DNA of 64,000 nt from Micromonospora sp. NBC_00389 (GCF_036059255.1 NZ_CP107947.1:4774001-4838000), one strand, 5' to 3'. Shown: positions 40,643 to 49,700, numbered from the stretch's first letter. The notes: generated from the letters alone by a model not told the origin. Program-made: numbers and translations.

Positions 40643-40903
40643 GTGAGCTGACTGTGGTGGGTCAGGTGCTGAATTGAGGGAGACGGGCGTCCCCTCAGGG
40701 ACCCCTTCCACGGCGACTGGAACCACACCGTGCACTGTGGATCTGTCACCGACACCGCCCCAGACAGCGCATCCGTCCCGAAACGGACCAACCAATTTCG
40801 CGGCGGGCTCTGAGCGCAGTGGCACGTTCAGCGCACCCGGCTATTCACTGTCCGACGTGGTAGGAGAACGCTGACGGTCGCAGCGGGACGGGCCCGGCGC
40901 TTA

Positions 40904-43648
40904 TCAAACTCGTTGAGCCGGGACCTCGACGCCGAGAGCGTCGAGGTCCCGGCGGCCTTCGGCGGCACGGTCCGGCAGCAGCAGGAGCGTGGATGCCCGT
41001 TCGAACCGGGCGCCGATGTGCTCCCACCCCGCCACGGCGGCGGTGAGGGCTGCGGTGTCGCCGTGGAGGCGGCCTCGGGCCCGGGCGGTGCAGGCGGCGG
41101 CCCACGCGCTCTCGTGCCGCTCGGCGGCCGACAGCAGCTCCGGCGCGTCGGGAAGCCCGGCGATGACGGCCAGCTCGGCGCCCACCGCCCGCGAGTAGGG
41201 CGGAGACCAGCTGCGGATGCCGTTGAACGTCAGGCGGACAAGCGCGGCGGCGTCCTCGACCCGCCCGGCGTGTACGGCGAGCCGCGCGTCGACCATCGAC
41301 ACGAAGGTGGAGTGCGGGGGTAGCTCCCCGATGACCTCGATCGCGCGGGAACGCCACAGCGTGTACCCCTCGTCGTCGCCGCGCAGCCCGTGGACGAGGG
41401 CGACCGCGGCCATCGGCGGCGACATCGTGCCGGTGTGCGGACGGCCGGCCCGCCGCCAACCCTCCCACGCGGTGCCCGCCATCCGCAGCGCCTCATCGAA
41501 GCGTCCGCTGAGCACCAGCGGCGTGATCAGAAGGGCGGCCGAGTAATAGGAGCTGCCAGCGAGGTCGTCGTCCATGGTCCGCTGGCCGATCGACAGGGCA
41601 GCCGGCAGGTCACCGACGCCGAGGGCAGCCAGGTGGGCCATCCGGTACGTGTCGACGATCTCCGGGGCGGCGTTCGGGTCGTGCCGGGACATCGCGGGCA
41701 GCAGGGTCAACCGTTCGTCCATGATCCGGCGAACGTCTGCGCCCCGCCCCGCCACGATGTCGGCGGTGGCCACCGTGTCCAGAGCTGCGCTGATCAGCAC
41801 CGGATCGCCGGTGGCCCGGGCGGCTGCCACGGCGGCCTCGGCGAGCACCGGGTCGGCCTCATACCTGTCTGCGGTCGCGGCCCAGGCCGCCGCCTCGGCG
41901 AGGCGGGCCGCCACCACGGCGTCGCTCGACCCGTCGGCTGCCGACGCCGCCTCGTCGAGGAGATCACGCAGGCGCTCGTACGGAACCTCGGCGGCGAACC
42001 CTGCCGGGTGCCGCCGCGCGGTGGTGACCGCCTGCGCCAGCGCGATGGCCGTGGCCCCACGATCCCCGGCCACCCGGGCCTGCTGCGCGGCGGCGAGCAG
42101 CAGGTCGAAGGGCCGCTGACCGTCGTCGCCGATCGCATGGGAAACGGCGGAGGCCGCGTACAGGTCCGCCGCGGCCTCGCCCGGAGCGGGGGCCCGTTCG
42201 GCGGCGGTCCGGTAGTGGCCGAGCGATTCCATCAGGAACCGCCGCGTGTAGGCGAGGTGTGCCAGTGCCTGCGCCAGCCGGTGCGGCAGCTCACCCGGGC
42301 CTTCGGGGGCGACGGCGAGGGCGGCTCTCAGATCGTCGGCGACACCGTCGAACTCTTCGTACCAGTCGTCGCCATCCAGCCTCGTCTCCAGCTCGGTGGC
42401 GACGTCCGCCGCCCAGCGCAGGTGCCGGTCCTGGATCTCCGGCCGCTCGCCCGAGACGTCCAGCTGTTCGATGGCGAACGCGCGCACGGTCTGTAGCAGT
42501 CGCCACCGGACCGCTCCGCCTCGGCGGTGCACGCTGACCAGGCTCTTGTCCGCCAGCCTGCCAAGCACGTCGGCAATCGCACCGTGGGTGCTCCCGGCAG
42601 AGCTCACCCCGGCGACGGCGGCGAGGTCGAACGCCCCGGCGAAGACGGCGAGCCGCCGGAACAGTGCCTGTTCCTCGTCATCGAGCAGGTCGTGGCTCCA
42701 GCCGATGACTGCGCGCAGCGAGCGGTGCCGTTCGTCCACACCCCTACCGCCGGCCACCAGCCGTAGCTGGTCATCGAGCGCGGCCAACAACCCGTTCTCG
42801 CCCAGGCCGGCACTGCGCGCCGCGGCCAACTCGATCGCCAGCGGCATACCGTCCAGCCGCGCGCACAGCTTGGCCACCACCACGGGGTCCGCCCCGAACC
42901 CGGGGTCGGCGGCGGTAGCGCGGTCGATGAAGAGTCGCTCGGCGTCGGACTCCAGCGGCAGCGGGCCCAGCGGTACGGCACGCTCACCCCGTACACCGAG
43001 GCGTTCCCTGCTGGTGGCGAGGATGTGGGTAGCCGGGCAGGCGGCCAGCACCCGCTCCACGAACGGTGCCACCACGTCGATCACATGCTCGCAGTTGTCC
43101 AGCACCAGCAGCGATCGACTCTCTCCGAGCCGCTCCACCACAGCGTCCTCCAGCGACTGCTGGGGGCGCTCGCTGACGCCGAGCACCGTGGCCACCGCCT
43201 GTGCGATGTACCCGCCACGGGCGGGGACGAGGTCGACGAACGCGCCACCGGAGGGAAAGGAGGACCCCGCCGCCCCGGCGATCTGGCCCGCCAGTCGGGT
43301 CTTCCCCATCCCGCCTGGTCCCACCACGGTCACGAGTCGGGCGCCGCGCAGCGTCTCCATCAGGTGCTCGCGCTCCGCGCTCCTGCCGATGAAAGTGGTG
43401 AGCGCCGATGGCAGGCCGGCCAGCCGCCCAGGTACCGGCGCCCCCGCCTGCACCTGTACGGCGAGCTCGCCGAGCGCCCGCCGGTCGGCGACGCCGTACT
43501 TGCGCAGCAGCGAGGAGACGTGATTCTCCACGGTCCGCACGGAGATGTGCAGCCTGCCGGCGATGTCGGCGTTGGACAGGCGCGCGCCGAGCATGACGAG
43601 CACCTCGATCTCTCGCTTCGACGCTCCGGCGGGATGCGTGACGTCCAT
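40904..43648 (-). CDS. LuxR-type regulator with NB-ARC-like ATPase and TPR-like sensor
   Basis: A 914-residue regulator with an unusual order: the LuxR helix-turn-helix is at the N-terminus (REIEVLVMLGARLSNADIAG, RLHISVRTVENHVSSLLRKY, residues 12-65). The STAND ATPase follows: FIGRSAEREHL, Walker A VTVVGPGGMGKTRLAGQIAG near residue 115, Walker B SLLVLDNCEHV, and the LRAVIGWSHDLLDDEEQALF winged block. The remaining 450 residues are Ala-rich helices of TPR type. Such proteins switch transcription after ligand binding to the TPR part. It is divergent from the DHFR-like gene at 43785, a possible target. Confidence 0.88.
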   Translation of the reverse strand: MDVTHPAGASKREIEVLVMLGARLSNADIAGRLHISVRTVENHVSSLLRKYGVADRRALGELAVQVQAGAPVPGRLAGLPSALTTFIGRSAEREHLMETLRGARLVTVVGPGGMGKTRLAGQIAGAAGSSFPSGGAFVDLVPARGGYIAQAVATVLGVSERPQQSLEDAVVERLGESRSLLVLDNCEHVIDVVAPFVERVLAACPATHILATSRERLGVRGERAVPLGPLPLESDAERLFIDRATAADPGFGADPVVVAKLCARLDGMPLAIELAAARSAGLGENGLLAALDDQLRLVAGGRGVDERHRSLRAVIGWSHDLLDDEEQALFRRLAVFAGAFDLAAVAGVSSAGSTHGAIADVLGRLADKSLVSVHRRGGAVRWRLLQTVRAFAIEQLDVSGERPEIQDRHLRWAADVATELETRLDGDDWYEEFDGVADDLRAALAVAPEGPGELPHRLAQALAHLAYTRRFLMESLGHYRTAAERAPAPGEAAADLYAASAVSHAIGDDGQRPFDLLLAAAQQARVAGDRGATAIALAQAVTTARRHPAGFAAEVPYERLRDLLDEAASAADGSSDAVVAARLAEAAAWAATADRYEADPVLAEAAVAAARATGDPVLISAALDTVATADIVAGRGADVRRIMDERLTLLPAMSRHDPNAAPEIVDTYRMAHLAALGVGDLPAALSIGQRTMDDDLAGSSYYSAALLITPLVLSGRFDEALRMAGTAWEGWRRAGRPHTGTMSPPMAAVALVHGLRGDDEGYTLWRSRAIEVIGELPPHSTFVSMVDARLAVHAGRVEDAAALVRLTFNGIRSWSPPYSRAVGAELAVIAGLPDAPELLSAAERHESAWAAACTARARGRLHGDTAALTAAVAGWEHIGARFERASTLLLLPDRAAEGRRDLDALGVEVPAQRV
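40918..40952 (-). terminator. 15-base perfect hairpin inside the end of the LuxR-type gene
   Basis: CCGGGACCTCGACGC (40918-40932) and GCGTCGAGGTCCCGG (40938-40952) form a perfect stem with the loop CGAGA. It ends 14 bases before the stop codon region at 40904, so it would form within the coding sequence and could end transcription there. Confidence 0.55.
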
Positions 43649-43784
43649 CGCACCATCCTGCCCGACGCTGGCTCCGTAGTGCGTAGTCCAATGAGTGGTG
43701 GAATGCGTGGTCGCCGCCGATGCCCGTCCCGCCCCCCGTGCAGCAGGCTCTACCTGAGGTCACCGAAACTACGTGGGAGACATC

Positions 43785-44381
43785 ATGGGACGCGTCGTTC
43801 TGTCCATCTTCACCACCGCCGATGGGGTCGTCGACGACCCGCAGCGGTTCACCTTCCAGTTCGTCAGCGAGGACTCCATGCGGACCGGGCTGGCGCAACT
43901 GCAGGCCGCCGACGCGCTGCTGCTCGGCCGGGTCACCTATGAGGGGTTCGCCGCGTCCTGGCCGAACATGACCGACGAGGCGGGCTTCGCCGACAAGATG
44001 AACAGCATGCCCAAGTACGTCGTCTCGACGACACTGGACCGGGGCGAGTGGAACAACACCACCGTCATCAGCGAGAACGTCGCCGAGACGATCACCAAGC
44101 TGAAGGCCGAGGTGAGCGGCGACATCCTGATCTACGGCAGCGTCGCACTGGTCAGGTGGCTGCTGCGTAACGAACTCGTCGACGAACTGCGCCTGGTCAC
44201 CTACCCCGTCGTGATGGGCGGTGGCGTGCGTCTCTTCGAGGAGTCGGGCGAGCCGGTGGTCCTCCGGCTGGTCGGCGCGCAGGCGTTCAACTCGGGCGTT
44301 TTCGTGCTGACCTACGCTCCCACCGGGGACAAGCTCGTCGGGTGGGAGCAGGAGCCCGGGGCCCCAGGCGGTGAAGGGTAA
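43785..44381 (+). CDS. Dihydrofolate reductase / RibD C-terminal family protein
   Basis: A 198-residue protein of the DHFR-like RibD_C family: VVLSIFTTADGVVDDP at the N-terminus, ALLLGRVTYEGFAASWPNM, MPKYVVSTTLDRGEWNNTTV, GDILIYGSVALVRWLLRNEL, VDELRLVTYPVVMGGGVRLF. The family binds NADPH; most stand-alone members have no known substrate. The ATG at 43785 follows GGGAGA. It is divergent from the LuxR-type regulator. Confidence 0.88.
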   Translation: MGRVVLSIFTTADGVVDDPQRFTFQFVSEDSMRTGLAQLQAADALLLGRVTYEGFAASWPNMTDEAGFADKMNSMPKYVVSTTLDRGEWNNTTVISENVAETITKLKAEVSGDILIYGSVALVRWLLRNELVDELRLVTYPVVMGGGVRLFEESGEPVVLRLVGAQAFNSGVFVLTYAPTGDKLVGWEQEPGAPGGEG

Positions 44382-44463
44382 GAGCGAGGCGGCACTCGAC
44401 CCTCGGCTACGACACGTTCTGTAGGCCCGTGCTTTCCAGCGAACAGTGATGAAGGAGAAGACC

Positions 44464-44808
44464 GTGGACGACGATGTCACCCAGTACATCAACAAGACGC
44501 AGCCGTGGCAGATCGACGTATGTGAAAAACTACGTGCGATGATCGACCAAACCATTCCAGGTGTCGAGGAACGGCTTCAGTACGGCAAGCCGCACTACAT
44601 GAAGAACGGCCACTACGCGGCCGTCATCGCGGTAGCCAAGTCCAAGGTCTCGTTCATGGTCTTCAACGCAACGGACATCCCTGAGGTCAAGGGGTTCCTC
44701 CGGGCAATGGGCAACGGTGAACGCAAAACTGTCGACATCAAAGAAGGGCAAGACGTCGACTACGGCGCACTCGCCAGCATCCTGGGAAAGACCACGGCTG
44801 CCTTGTAG
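44464..44808 (+). CDS. DUF1801 domain protein (YdhG/YjbR-like)
   Basis: A 114-residue small alpha/beta protein: QYINKTQPWQIDVCEKLRAM, QTIPGVEERLQYGKPHYM, HYAAVIAVAKSKVSFMVFNA, RKTVDIKEGQDVDYGALASI. This is the typical DUF1801 pattern. AAGGAG lies 8 bases before the GTG at 44464, which I prefer to an ATG at 44449. Function unknown; the fold is also seen in iron-chaperone-like frataxin relatives. It follows the DHFR-like gene by 82 bases on the same strand. Confidence 0.8.
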   Translation: MDDDVTQYINKTQPWQIDVCEKLRAMIDQTIPGVEERLQYGKPHYMKNGHYAAVIAVAKSKVSFMVFNATDIPEVKGFLRAMGNGERKTVDIKEGQDVDYGALASILGKTTAAL

Positions 44809-44905
44809 TTGCCAGCGGGGCTGCCGTGGCAGAGTCTGATCGATCTGACCCGCTGCGCGCATTTCGGTGGACGCCGCCGAAGCGCAGCGGGTCAGCGCGA
44901 CGGAC

Positions 44906-45010
44906 GGACGGCCGGCCGATCGTGTACTGGCGCCCCGGCTGTCGCTACTGCCTCCCGGCAAGGGTCGACGGGTGGCGCCGCCGTACCCGGAGCTTGACCA
45001 TGACGGCTAC
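44906..45010 (+). pseudogene. Fragment of a glutaredoxin-like protein (mycoredoxin type)
   Basis: Within a longer frame (44826-45083) the codons read GRPIVYWRPGCRYCLPARVD. VYWRPGCxYC is the active-site strand of actinobacterial mycoredoxin-like glutaredoxins (usually about 80-85 residues). The second half, with the cis-Pro TVPTV segment, is missing and what follows is basic filler. A relic. Confidence 0.5.
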
Positions 45011-45083
45011 GGGCCGCGAACCAGGCGCGGGTCCTGCTCACCATCGCGCCCGACCGCGTCGGCGCAATGGGCTGACCTCCTGA

Positions 45084-45746
45084 TCAAGCCAGTCGGCCGT
45101 CGTGGGCGAGCAGGGCGATCTGGGTGCGGTTGTCGAGGTCCAGCTTGGTCAGGATGTGCGAGACGTGGGCCTTCACGGTGGTCACGCTCATCAGCAGCTC
45201 GGTGGCGATCTCGGCGTTGGAGCGTCCCTGCGCGATGGCCAGGACGACGTCGCGTTCCCGGGGCGTGAGCAGGGCCAGCCGGGTACGCGCCTGCTCGTAG
45301 GACTCGGCGCCGGACGCGACCCGCTGCATGAGGCGGCGCGTGACGCCCGGCGACAGCATCGGGTTGCCGGCGGCGACGGCGCGGACGGCCTGGCTGATCC
45401 GCTCCGGCGGGGTGTCCTTGAGCAGGAACCCGCTGGCGCCGGCCCGCAGGGCCCGCACCACGTGCTCGTCGGTGTCGAACGTGGTGAGCACGATGATCTC
45501 CGGTGGCCGGGGGCGGCGGCGCAGGCGCTCGGTGGCGGTGATGCCGTTGACGCCGGGCATCCGGATGTCCATCAGCACCACGTCGGGCATGTGCCGGTCC
45601 ACCGCGGTGATCGCCGCACCGCCGTCGGCGGCCTCGCCCACGACGACGATCCCGTCGGCGCCGTCGAGCATCATCGTGAGCATTCCCCGCACGAGGGGAT
45701 CGTCGTCGACGATGACGACCCGAACCGGGCCCGTCACGTCGGCCAT
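45084..45746 (-). CDS. NarL/LuxR-family response regulator
   Basis: A 220-residue two-component regulator. Receiver domain residues 8-125: VRVVIVDDDPLVRGMLTMML, phospho-acceptor Asp60 in PDVVLMD60IRMPGVNG, Thr in IIVLTTFDTDEHV, Lys in FLLKDTPPE. The LuxR-type helix-turn-helix covers residues 155-215: LTPRERDVVLAIAQGRSNAE, VKAHVSHILTKLDLDNRTQI. The start is ATG 45746 or 45755. The gene overlaps the 3' end of the histidine kinase gene, so the two are co-translated. Confidence 0.92.
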   Translation of the reverse strand: MADVTGPVRVVIVDDDPLVRGMLTMMLDGADGIVVVGEAADGGAAITAVDRHMPDVVLMDIRMPGVNGITATERLRRRPRPPEIIVLTTFDTDEHVVRALRAGASGFLLKDTPPERISQAVRAVAAGNPMLSPGVTRRLMQRVASGAESYEQARTRLALLTPRERDVVLAIAQGRSNAEIATELLMSVTTVKAHVSHILTKLDLDNRTQIALLAHDGRLA

Positions 45747-46894
45747 GGCAGCCACGCGGTGAGGTGGAACCGACCCGAGGCGTCGATGTGGTGGGCGACG
45801 CGGCCGCCGGTGAGGGCGGCCCGCTCGGCGAGACCGATCAGGCCCGCGCCGTCGTGCCCGGCGGCACCGCCGTCGGGTGTGGTCGGGTTGCTCACCGCGA
45901 TGCTCAGGCCGGAGCCGGGCGCCCCGACGACGGCGAGTCGGACCGGCTGCCCGGCGGCGTGCTTGCGGGCGTTGGTCAGCGCCTCCTGCGCGATCCGGTA
46001 GGCGGTGCGGCCGACCGTCGGGGGGACCTCGGCCGGCGGGCCGAGCGGGTCGTCGACCTCGATGTGCTGCCCGGCGGCCCGAGCCTCATCGACCAGGCGC
46101 GGCAGGTCTGCGAGGGTCTGCCCGGGCGGTGCGTCCGCTGGCGCCTCGGCGTCGTCGGTGCGCAGCAGCGTGATGACCTCGCGCAGTTCGTCGAGGGCGT
46201 GGTGTGCGCTGGCGCGGATCACCCCGGCGGCGGCGCTGAGCCGCTCGGGTGGCGCGTCCGGCCGGTACTCCATCGCGCCGGCGGCCGCTGCCAGCAGCGA
46301 CAGCCGATGGGCCAGCACGTCGTGCATCTCCCGCGCAATCCGGGTGCGCTCGGCCGCCCGGGCCTCGACGACCCGCCGTTCCTGCTCCTGCTCCGCCCGC
46401 CAGGCCCGGTCCCGCAGTGCCGCCAGCAGGGCGTACCGGGCCTGCGCCCAGGTGCCCCAGCCCAGCAGGGCCGCGTACGCGGCCGTCATCAGCACCAGCC
46501 GCCACCCGTACGGCAGGCTGGGCATCGGCCGCCACACCGCCTGCACCGCCTCGCCTACCACGCCGACCGCCGCCACCACCGCGGCCTGCCGGAACGGCCG
46601 GTTGCGGGCGGTGAACAGCACCGCGAAGCTCGCCACCGGAGTGGCCACCGGCGACAGCGCCACCAGCAGGCCCGCCAGCACGCCAGCGACCTCCGGGCGG
46701 CGGACGACCACCGGGACGAGGGCCAGGGCGGCCACCGCCAGCGCGACATCGGCGCGGACCAGGGCGGTCGACTCGGAGCGGGTGGCGGACCACAGCACGG
46801 TCGCGATGAGCACGCCCATCGTCACGGTCGCCACGCCCACCGGGACCGAACGCCACGTCCGCGGCGGACCCACGTCACACGTCGCCGCATCCAC
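45734..46894 (-). CDS. Two-component sensor histidine kinase (HisKA_3 type)
   Basis: A 386-residue membrane kinase. Four to five transmembrane helices occupy residues about 15-150 (VGVATVTMGVLIATVLW, DVALAVAALALVPVVV and others) with almost no extracellular loops, so it may sense membrane state. The dimerisation box is RTRIAREMH191DVLAHRLSLL with the phospho-accepting His191. The ATPase domain has ALTNARKHA (N box), GAGLIGLAERAALTGG (G box) and ends LTAWLPWP. It phosphorylates the regulator encoded next. Targets are unknown; the divergent DUF6069 operon is a candidate. Confidence 0.92.
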   Translation of the reverse strand: MDAATCDVGPPRTWRSVPVGVATVTMGVLIATVLWSATRSESTALVRADVALAVAALALVPVVVRRPEVAGVLAGLLVALSPVATPVASFAVLFTARNRPFRQAAVVAAVGVVGEAVQAVWRPMPSLPYGWRLVLMTAAYAALLGWGTWAQARYALLAALRDRAWRAEQEQERRVVEARAAERTRIAREMHDVLAHRLSLLAAAAGAMEYRPDAPPERLSAAAGVIRASAHHALDELREVITLLRTDDAEAPADAPPGQTLADLPRLVDEARAAGQHIEVDDPLGPPAEVPPTVGRTAYRIAQEALTNARKHAAGQPVRLAVVGAPGSGLSIAVSNPTTPDGGAAGHDGAGLIGLAERAALTGGRVAHHIDASGRFHLTAWLPWPT

Positions 46895-47024
46895 CAGCGC
46901 AGGCTACTGGGCTCGCGGAGCGCCGGACCACCTCCTTTGGTAGTACGCGGCGCCGCTGACGGATGTACGCGCCGCGGCGTCCGGACCGACGTGCCCGACC
47001 CGGGCCGGTCCACAGACTCAGGGC

Positions 47025-47426
47025 ATGACGAACAACCTTCTCCTGCGCCGAGCCGCAGTGGCGGCCGGCGCGACCCTGGTGGCGACGGCGGAGTTCGCGA
47101 TCCTGCACTCGGCGGCCGGCGTCGACCTGGCGGCCGGCACCGGAAACGCGACCCGGCAGATCACGGTGGCCGCGGTCGTGGTGGCCGCCGCGGTCGCCGC
47201 ACTGGCTGCCTGGGCGCTGCTCGCGATGCTGGAACGCCTCACCAACCGGGCGCGCGCCTGGTGGACCTCGGTCGCGGTCGCGGTCCTGCTGCTGTCACTG
47301 CTGGTCGGGCCGCCGAGCGGCGTCGGCGGGGGAGCGAAGACGGCGCTCGCGCTGCTGCACCTGAGCGTCGGCGTCGTCCTCATCCTCGGCCTGCCCCGGC
47401 CGCGCCCGGAAGGGCTGAACCGATGA
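47025..47426 (+). CDS. DUF6069-like small membrane protein
   Basis: A 133-residue protein with four transmembrane helices (RRAAVAAGATLVATAEFAIL, ITVAAVVVAAAVAALAAWAL, WWTSVAVAVLLLSLLVG, TALALLHLSVGVVLILGLP), the layout of DUF6069 proteins. Function is unknown. It starts 130 bases from the divergent kinase gene, and its stop overlaps the next start (ATGA). Confidence 0.75.
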   Translation: MTNNLLLRRAAVAAGATLVATAEFAILHSAAGVDLAAGTGNATRQITVAAVVVAAAVAALAAWALLAMLERLTNRARAWWTSVAVAVLLLSLLVGPPSGVGGGAKTALALLHLSVGVVLILGLPRPRPEGLNR

Positions 47427-47896
47427 CCGCGCTGACCATACGCAAGCAGGACGGCGCCTTCGTCCTCGACTCCGATGCCGGGCCGCGCGCCTCGCTGCGG
47501 ACCGGCTGGACGTGGCGGTGCGGCGAGATCCGCACCGGCGCGGGCCTCTGGACGGTCGAGCCGACCGACCGCCGACGCATCGGGGTCACCGCCCAGGCCG
47601 AGCGCGGCGCCGCGGTACGGCTCGACCCGCACCAGTCGCACGTGCCGGGACCCGGCGGGGTGACGCGCTGGGTGCCCGGCCGCTGCGGTGGCGAGCTGGT
47701 CCGCGACGGGCACTGGCTCGCGGTGCGCCTCCCCGGCCGGCCCGGCGGGCCGATCCGCGTCGACGTAACCGGTGAGTGGGCCGAGGTGGAGCTGGTGGCG
47801 CTCACCGCCTGCTTCGCACTGATGAGTCGACGGCGGCAGCGCACCCTGATCATGATGGCGGTCGTCAGCACCGCCAGTCGCGGCCCCATGGGTTGA
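47423..47896 (+). CDS. Protein of unknown function coupled to the DUF6069 gene
   Basis: A 157-residue protein I do not recognise. It is rich in Arg and Gly with predicted beta strands (ALTIRKQDGAFVLDSDAGPR, TGWTWRCGEIRTGAG, LWTVEPTDRRRIGVTAQAER). There is one hydrophobic stretch near the C-terminus (VELVALTACFALMSRR). The translational coupling with the DUF6069 gene suggests joint action at the membrane. The region 47897-48211 after it holds no gene I can support. Confidence 0.6.
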   Translation: MTALTIRKQDGAFVLDSDAGPRASLRTGWTWRCGEIRTGAGLWTVEPTDRRRIGVTAQAERGAAVRLDPHQSHVPGPGGVTRWVPGRCGGELVRDGHWLAVRLPGRPGGPIRVDVTGEWAEVELVALTACFALMSRRRQRTLIMMAVVSTASRGPMG

Positions 47897-48211
47897 CGCG
47901 AGCGTGTCCGGCAGAAGGCGATGACGAGGACGAGTGATCGATGGAACCGGCAGGCCCGGGATGGGTTGTGCGATGGGCGTGAAGGAAACGGGTGCCTTCC
48001 CAACCGACAAGCGCTGAGGAGTGACACGGATCTGCTCGCCGTCGGTGGCACCGCTCGCTCACCCGTGCCCGCGCCGGTACTCGTCGACACGGGTGCTCCG
48101 GCCAGCTTGGCTCGCAGGGTCGAGTTCCGCGACGCTCCGCGCCCAGCTGAGCATCGTGATCGGTTCGACGGCCTGCTGGCGGTCCTTGACCGGGGTCGAC
48201 ACGATACAGGC

Positions 48212-48772
48212 GTGAGCCGTCCGCCCACACTCCCGCCGTACCCCGGTGCCCGCCCCGCGCCGTCGGGGCGGGGGAGCGCGGGGTGGTGGGTCCTCGGCGC
48301 CGCCCTGGTCGTCGTGATCGCGGTCGGAGGCGTCGTCGTGTTTTGCGCCGGCCTCTGGACGTACGCGAACCACGACCGGCCCGAGCTGATCGACAATCCA
48401 CCGGTCAGCGAGGTGGCCGAGAGCGCGTGCGCCACGATGCGCGCCACCGTGGCGGCGAAGGCTGTACCTCCCGACTCACCCGCCGACGCGCGGGCGCGCT
48501 CGATCCGGGAGCAGAACGACGCAGTGACCGCCATGGTGGCGCGGGTGCGTGACCTGGACCGCGACCTGTTGGCGGGCGATCATCCGGTCAACGCGTGGCT
48601 GGGCGACTGGGAGACCCTCGTCGAGGCCCGCGAGCGGTATGCCGCCGATCTCGCCGCCGGCCGCCGGCCGCGCTTCGTGGTGCCGACCGCGGATGGCGAG
48701 CCGCTCACCGATCGGATGAACTCGGTGGGGCTGACGTGCGAGGTCCCGCCGCAGCTCATCGACCTCCTGTAG
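48212..48772 (+). CDS. Single-pass membrane protein of unknown function
   Basis: A 186-residue protein: short proline-rich cytoplasmic N-terminus (RPPTLPPYPGARPAPSG), one transmembrane helix (WWVLGAALVVVIAVGGVVVF), then an extracytoplasmic helical domain with two cysteines (ESACATMRATV, LTCEVPPQL) that may be disulfide-linked. No family recognised; such proteins are common near actinomycete two-component systems. GTG start at 48212 because homology-like composition and the membrane helix begin there; upstream codons look non-coding. Confidence 0.65.
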   Translation: MSRPPTLPPYPGARPAPSGRGSAGWWVLGAALVVVIAVGGVVVFCAGLWTYANHDRPELIDNPPVSEVAESACATMRATVAAKAVPPDSPADARARSIREQNDAVTAMVARVRDLDRDLLAGDHPVNAWLGDWETLVEARERYAADLAAGRRPRFVVPTADGEPLTDRMNSVGLTCEVPPQLIDLL

Positions 48773-48817
48773 CCGGGTCAGCCCTGCCGACGTGGTCAGT
48801 GCGTCCTCGTCCGTGCG

Positions 48818-49003
48818 ATGTCACCGGGAACCAGCTTCACGCCGGTGGAGCTGCTTCTGGCTGCCATCGGCGGCTGCACGGCGATAGACGTGGACCACAT
48901 CACCAGGCGTCGTGCCGAGCCGACGCAACTCTCCGTCGTAGTCAGCGGCGACAAGATCCGGGACGAGGCCGGAGGAAGACTGAGGTCTGCGGGTGCCGGG
49001 TGA
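48818..49003 (+). pseudogene. Fragment of an OsmC-family peroxidase
   Basis: The codons read GTSFTPVELLLAAIGGCTAI, DVDHITRRRAEPTQLSVVVS and GDKIRDEAGG. This is the central helix of OsmC/Ohr proteins with the first reactive Cys (GGC), followed by the next strand. The N-terminal dimer strand and the C-terminal half with the second Cys are missing, and the frame ends shortly after. A shorter, diverged copy of its second half lies at 7668-7740. Confidence 0.75.
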
Positions 49004-49071
49004 GTCTGCGGTTGAACAGGTTGAGCAGTAGCGCATCCATCGGCAGGCGGTGGGACCGGTGTGTGCGGACA

Positions 49072-49437
49072 ATGGTGAGAGTGGCACCTGCATTCGTCCT
49101 GCACCACCACCGCAAACCACGACCGCACTTTGACCTGCGGCTCGAGGAGGACGGTGTGCTGCGCTCCTGGGCGGTGCCTCGCGGCCTGCCGGACAGTCCC
49201 GACGACAACCGGCTCGCGATCGCCGTGCCCGACCACCACCTCGATCACCTCATCTATGAGGACGCCGACAAGTCGATCGCCGACATCGGCACCTGGGAGG
49301 AGCACGACCGCACCGAGCGTCGAATGCTGTTCACGTTGAACGGCCGCGCCGGCCGTCGGCGATACGCGCTCATCCGGACCGGTGAGGGTTGGCTGCTCCA
49401 CCTGACGAAAGAGCAGCCTCCGGACGAGCGCGGTTAG
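49072..49437 (+). CDS. Stand-alone LigD-type 3'-phosphoesterase domain protein
   Basis: A 121-residue protein made only of the DNA ligase D phosphoesterase domain: FVLHHHRKPRPHFDLRLEED (metal-binding His and the HxDxR motif), GVLRSWAVPRGLPDSPDDNR, LAIAVPDHHLDHLIYED, then IGTWEEHDRTERRMLFTLNG and WLLHLTKEQ. In LigD this domain removes 3' phosphates and ribonucleotides at breaks before joining. Here it is separate and compact, lacking the usual glycine-rich insert. No Ku or polymerase domain is near. ATG at 49072 is chosen by homology; no strong ribosome binding site is seen. Confidence 0.8.
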   Translation: MVRVAPAFVLHHHRKPRPHFDLRLEEDGVLRSWAVPRGLPDSPDDNRLAIAVPDHHLDHLIYEDADKSIADIGTWEEHDRTERRMLFTLNGRAGRRRYALIRTGEGWLLHLTKEQPPDERG

Positions 49438-49700
49438 AAGGCTCCCGAGGTCCGCCCGTACTCCTAAAGCGCCTTCGACCAGCGCTGGTAATCGGGCCAG
49501 GCCTGCGGGGTGGTGCCGCCGGCTGTGAGGCGCCGACACTCCCGCCGCCGGCGGCGGCACTCGGGGGCCTGTCCGGGGTGCACGCGCCGCATCCCCGCCA
49601 CGGCCTCATCGCGACCAGCGCCACCCGCCCCCGCTGCGTCCGACCGTCGTCAAGGTCCGATTGACAAGGGCGGTGCTCGGCGCAATCGCTGTGCGGCTCG

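Noticed and set aside
41390-42496. A 368-codon plus-strand frame opposite the LuxR-type regulator
   Set aside because: Composition (Arg/Gly/Pro-rich) and lack of homology show it to be a shadow of the minus-strand gene.
45764-47896. A 710-codon plus-strand frame across the histidine kinase gene
   Set aside because: It is antisense to a kinase with a complete set of motifs; only its last part coincides with the real gene at 47423.
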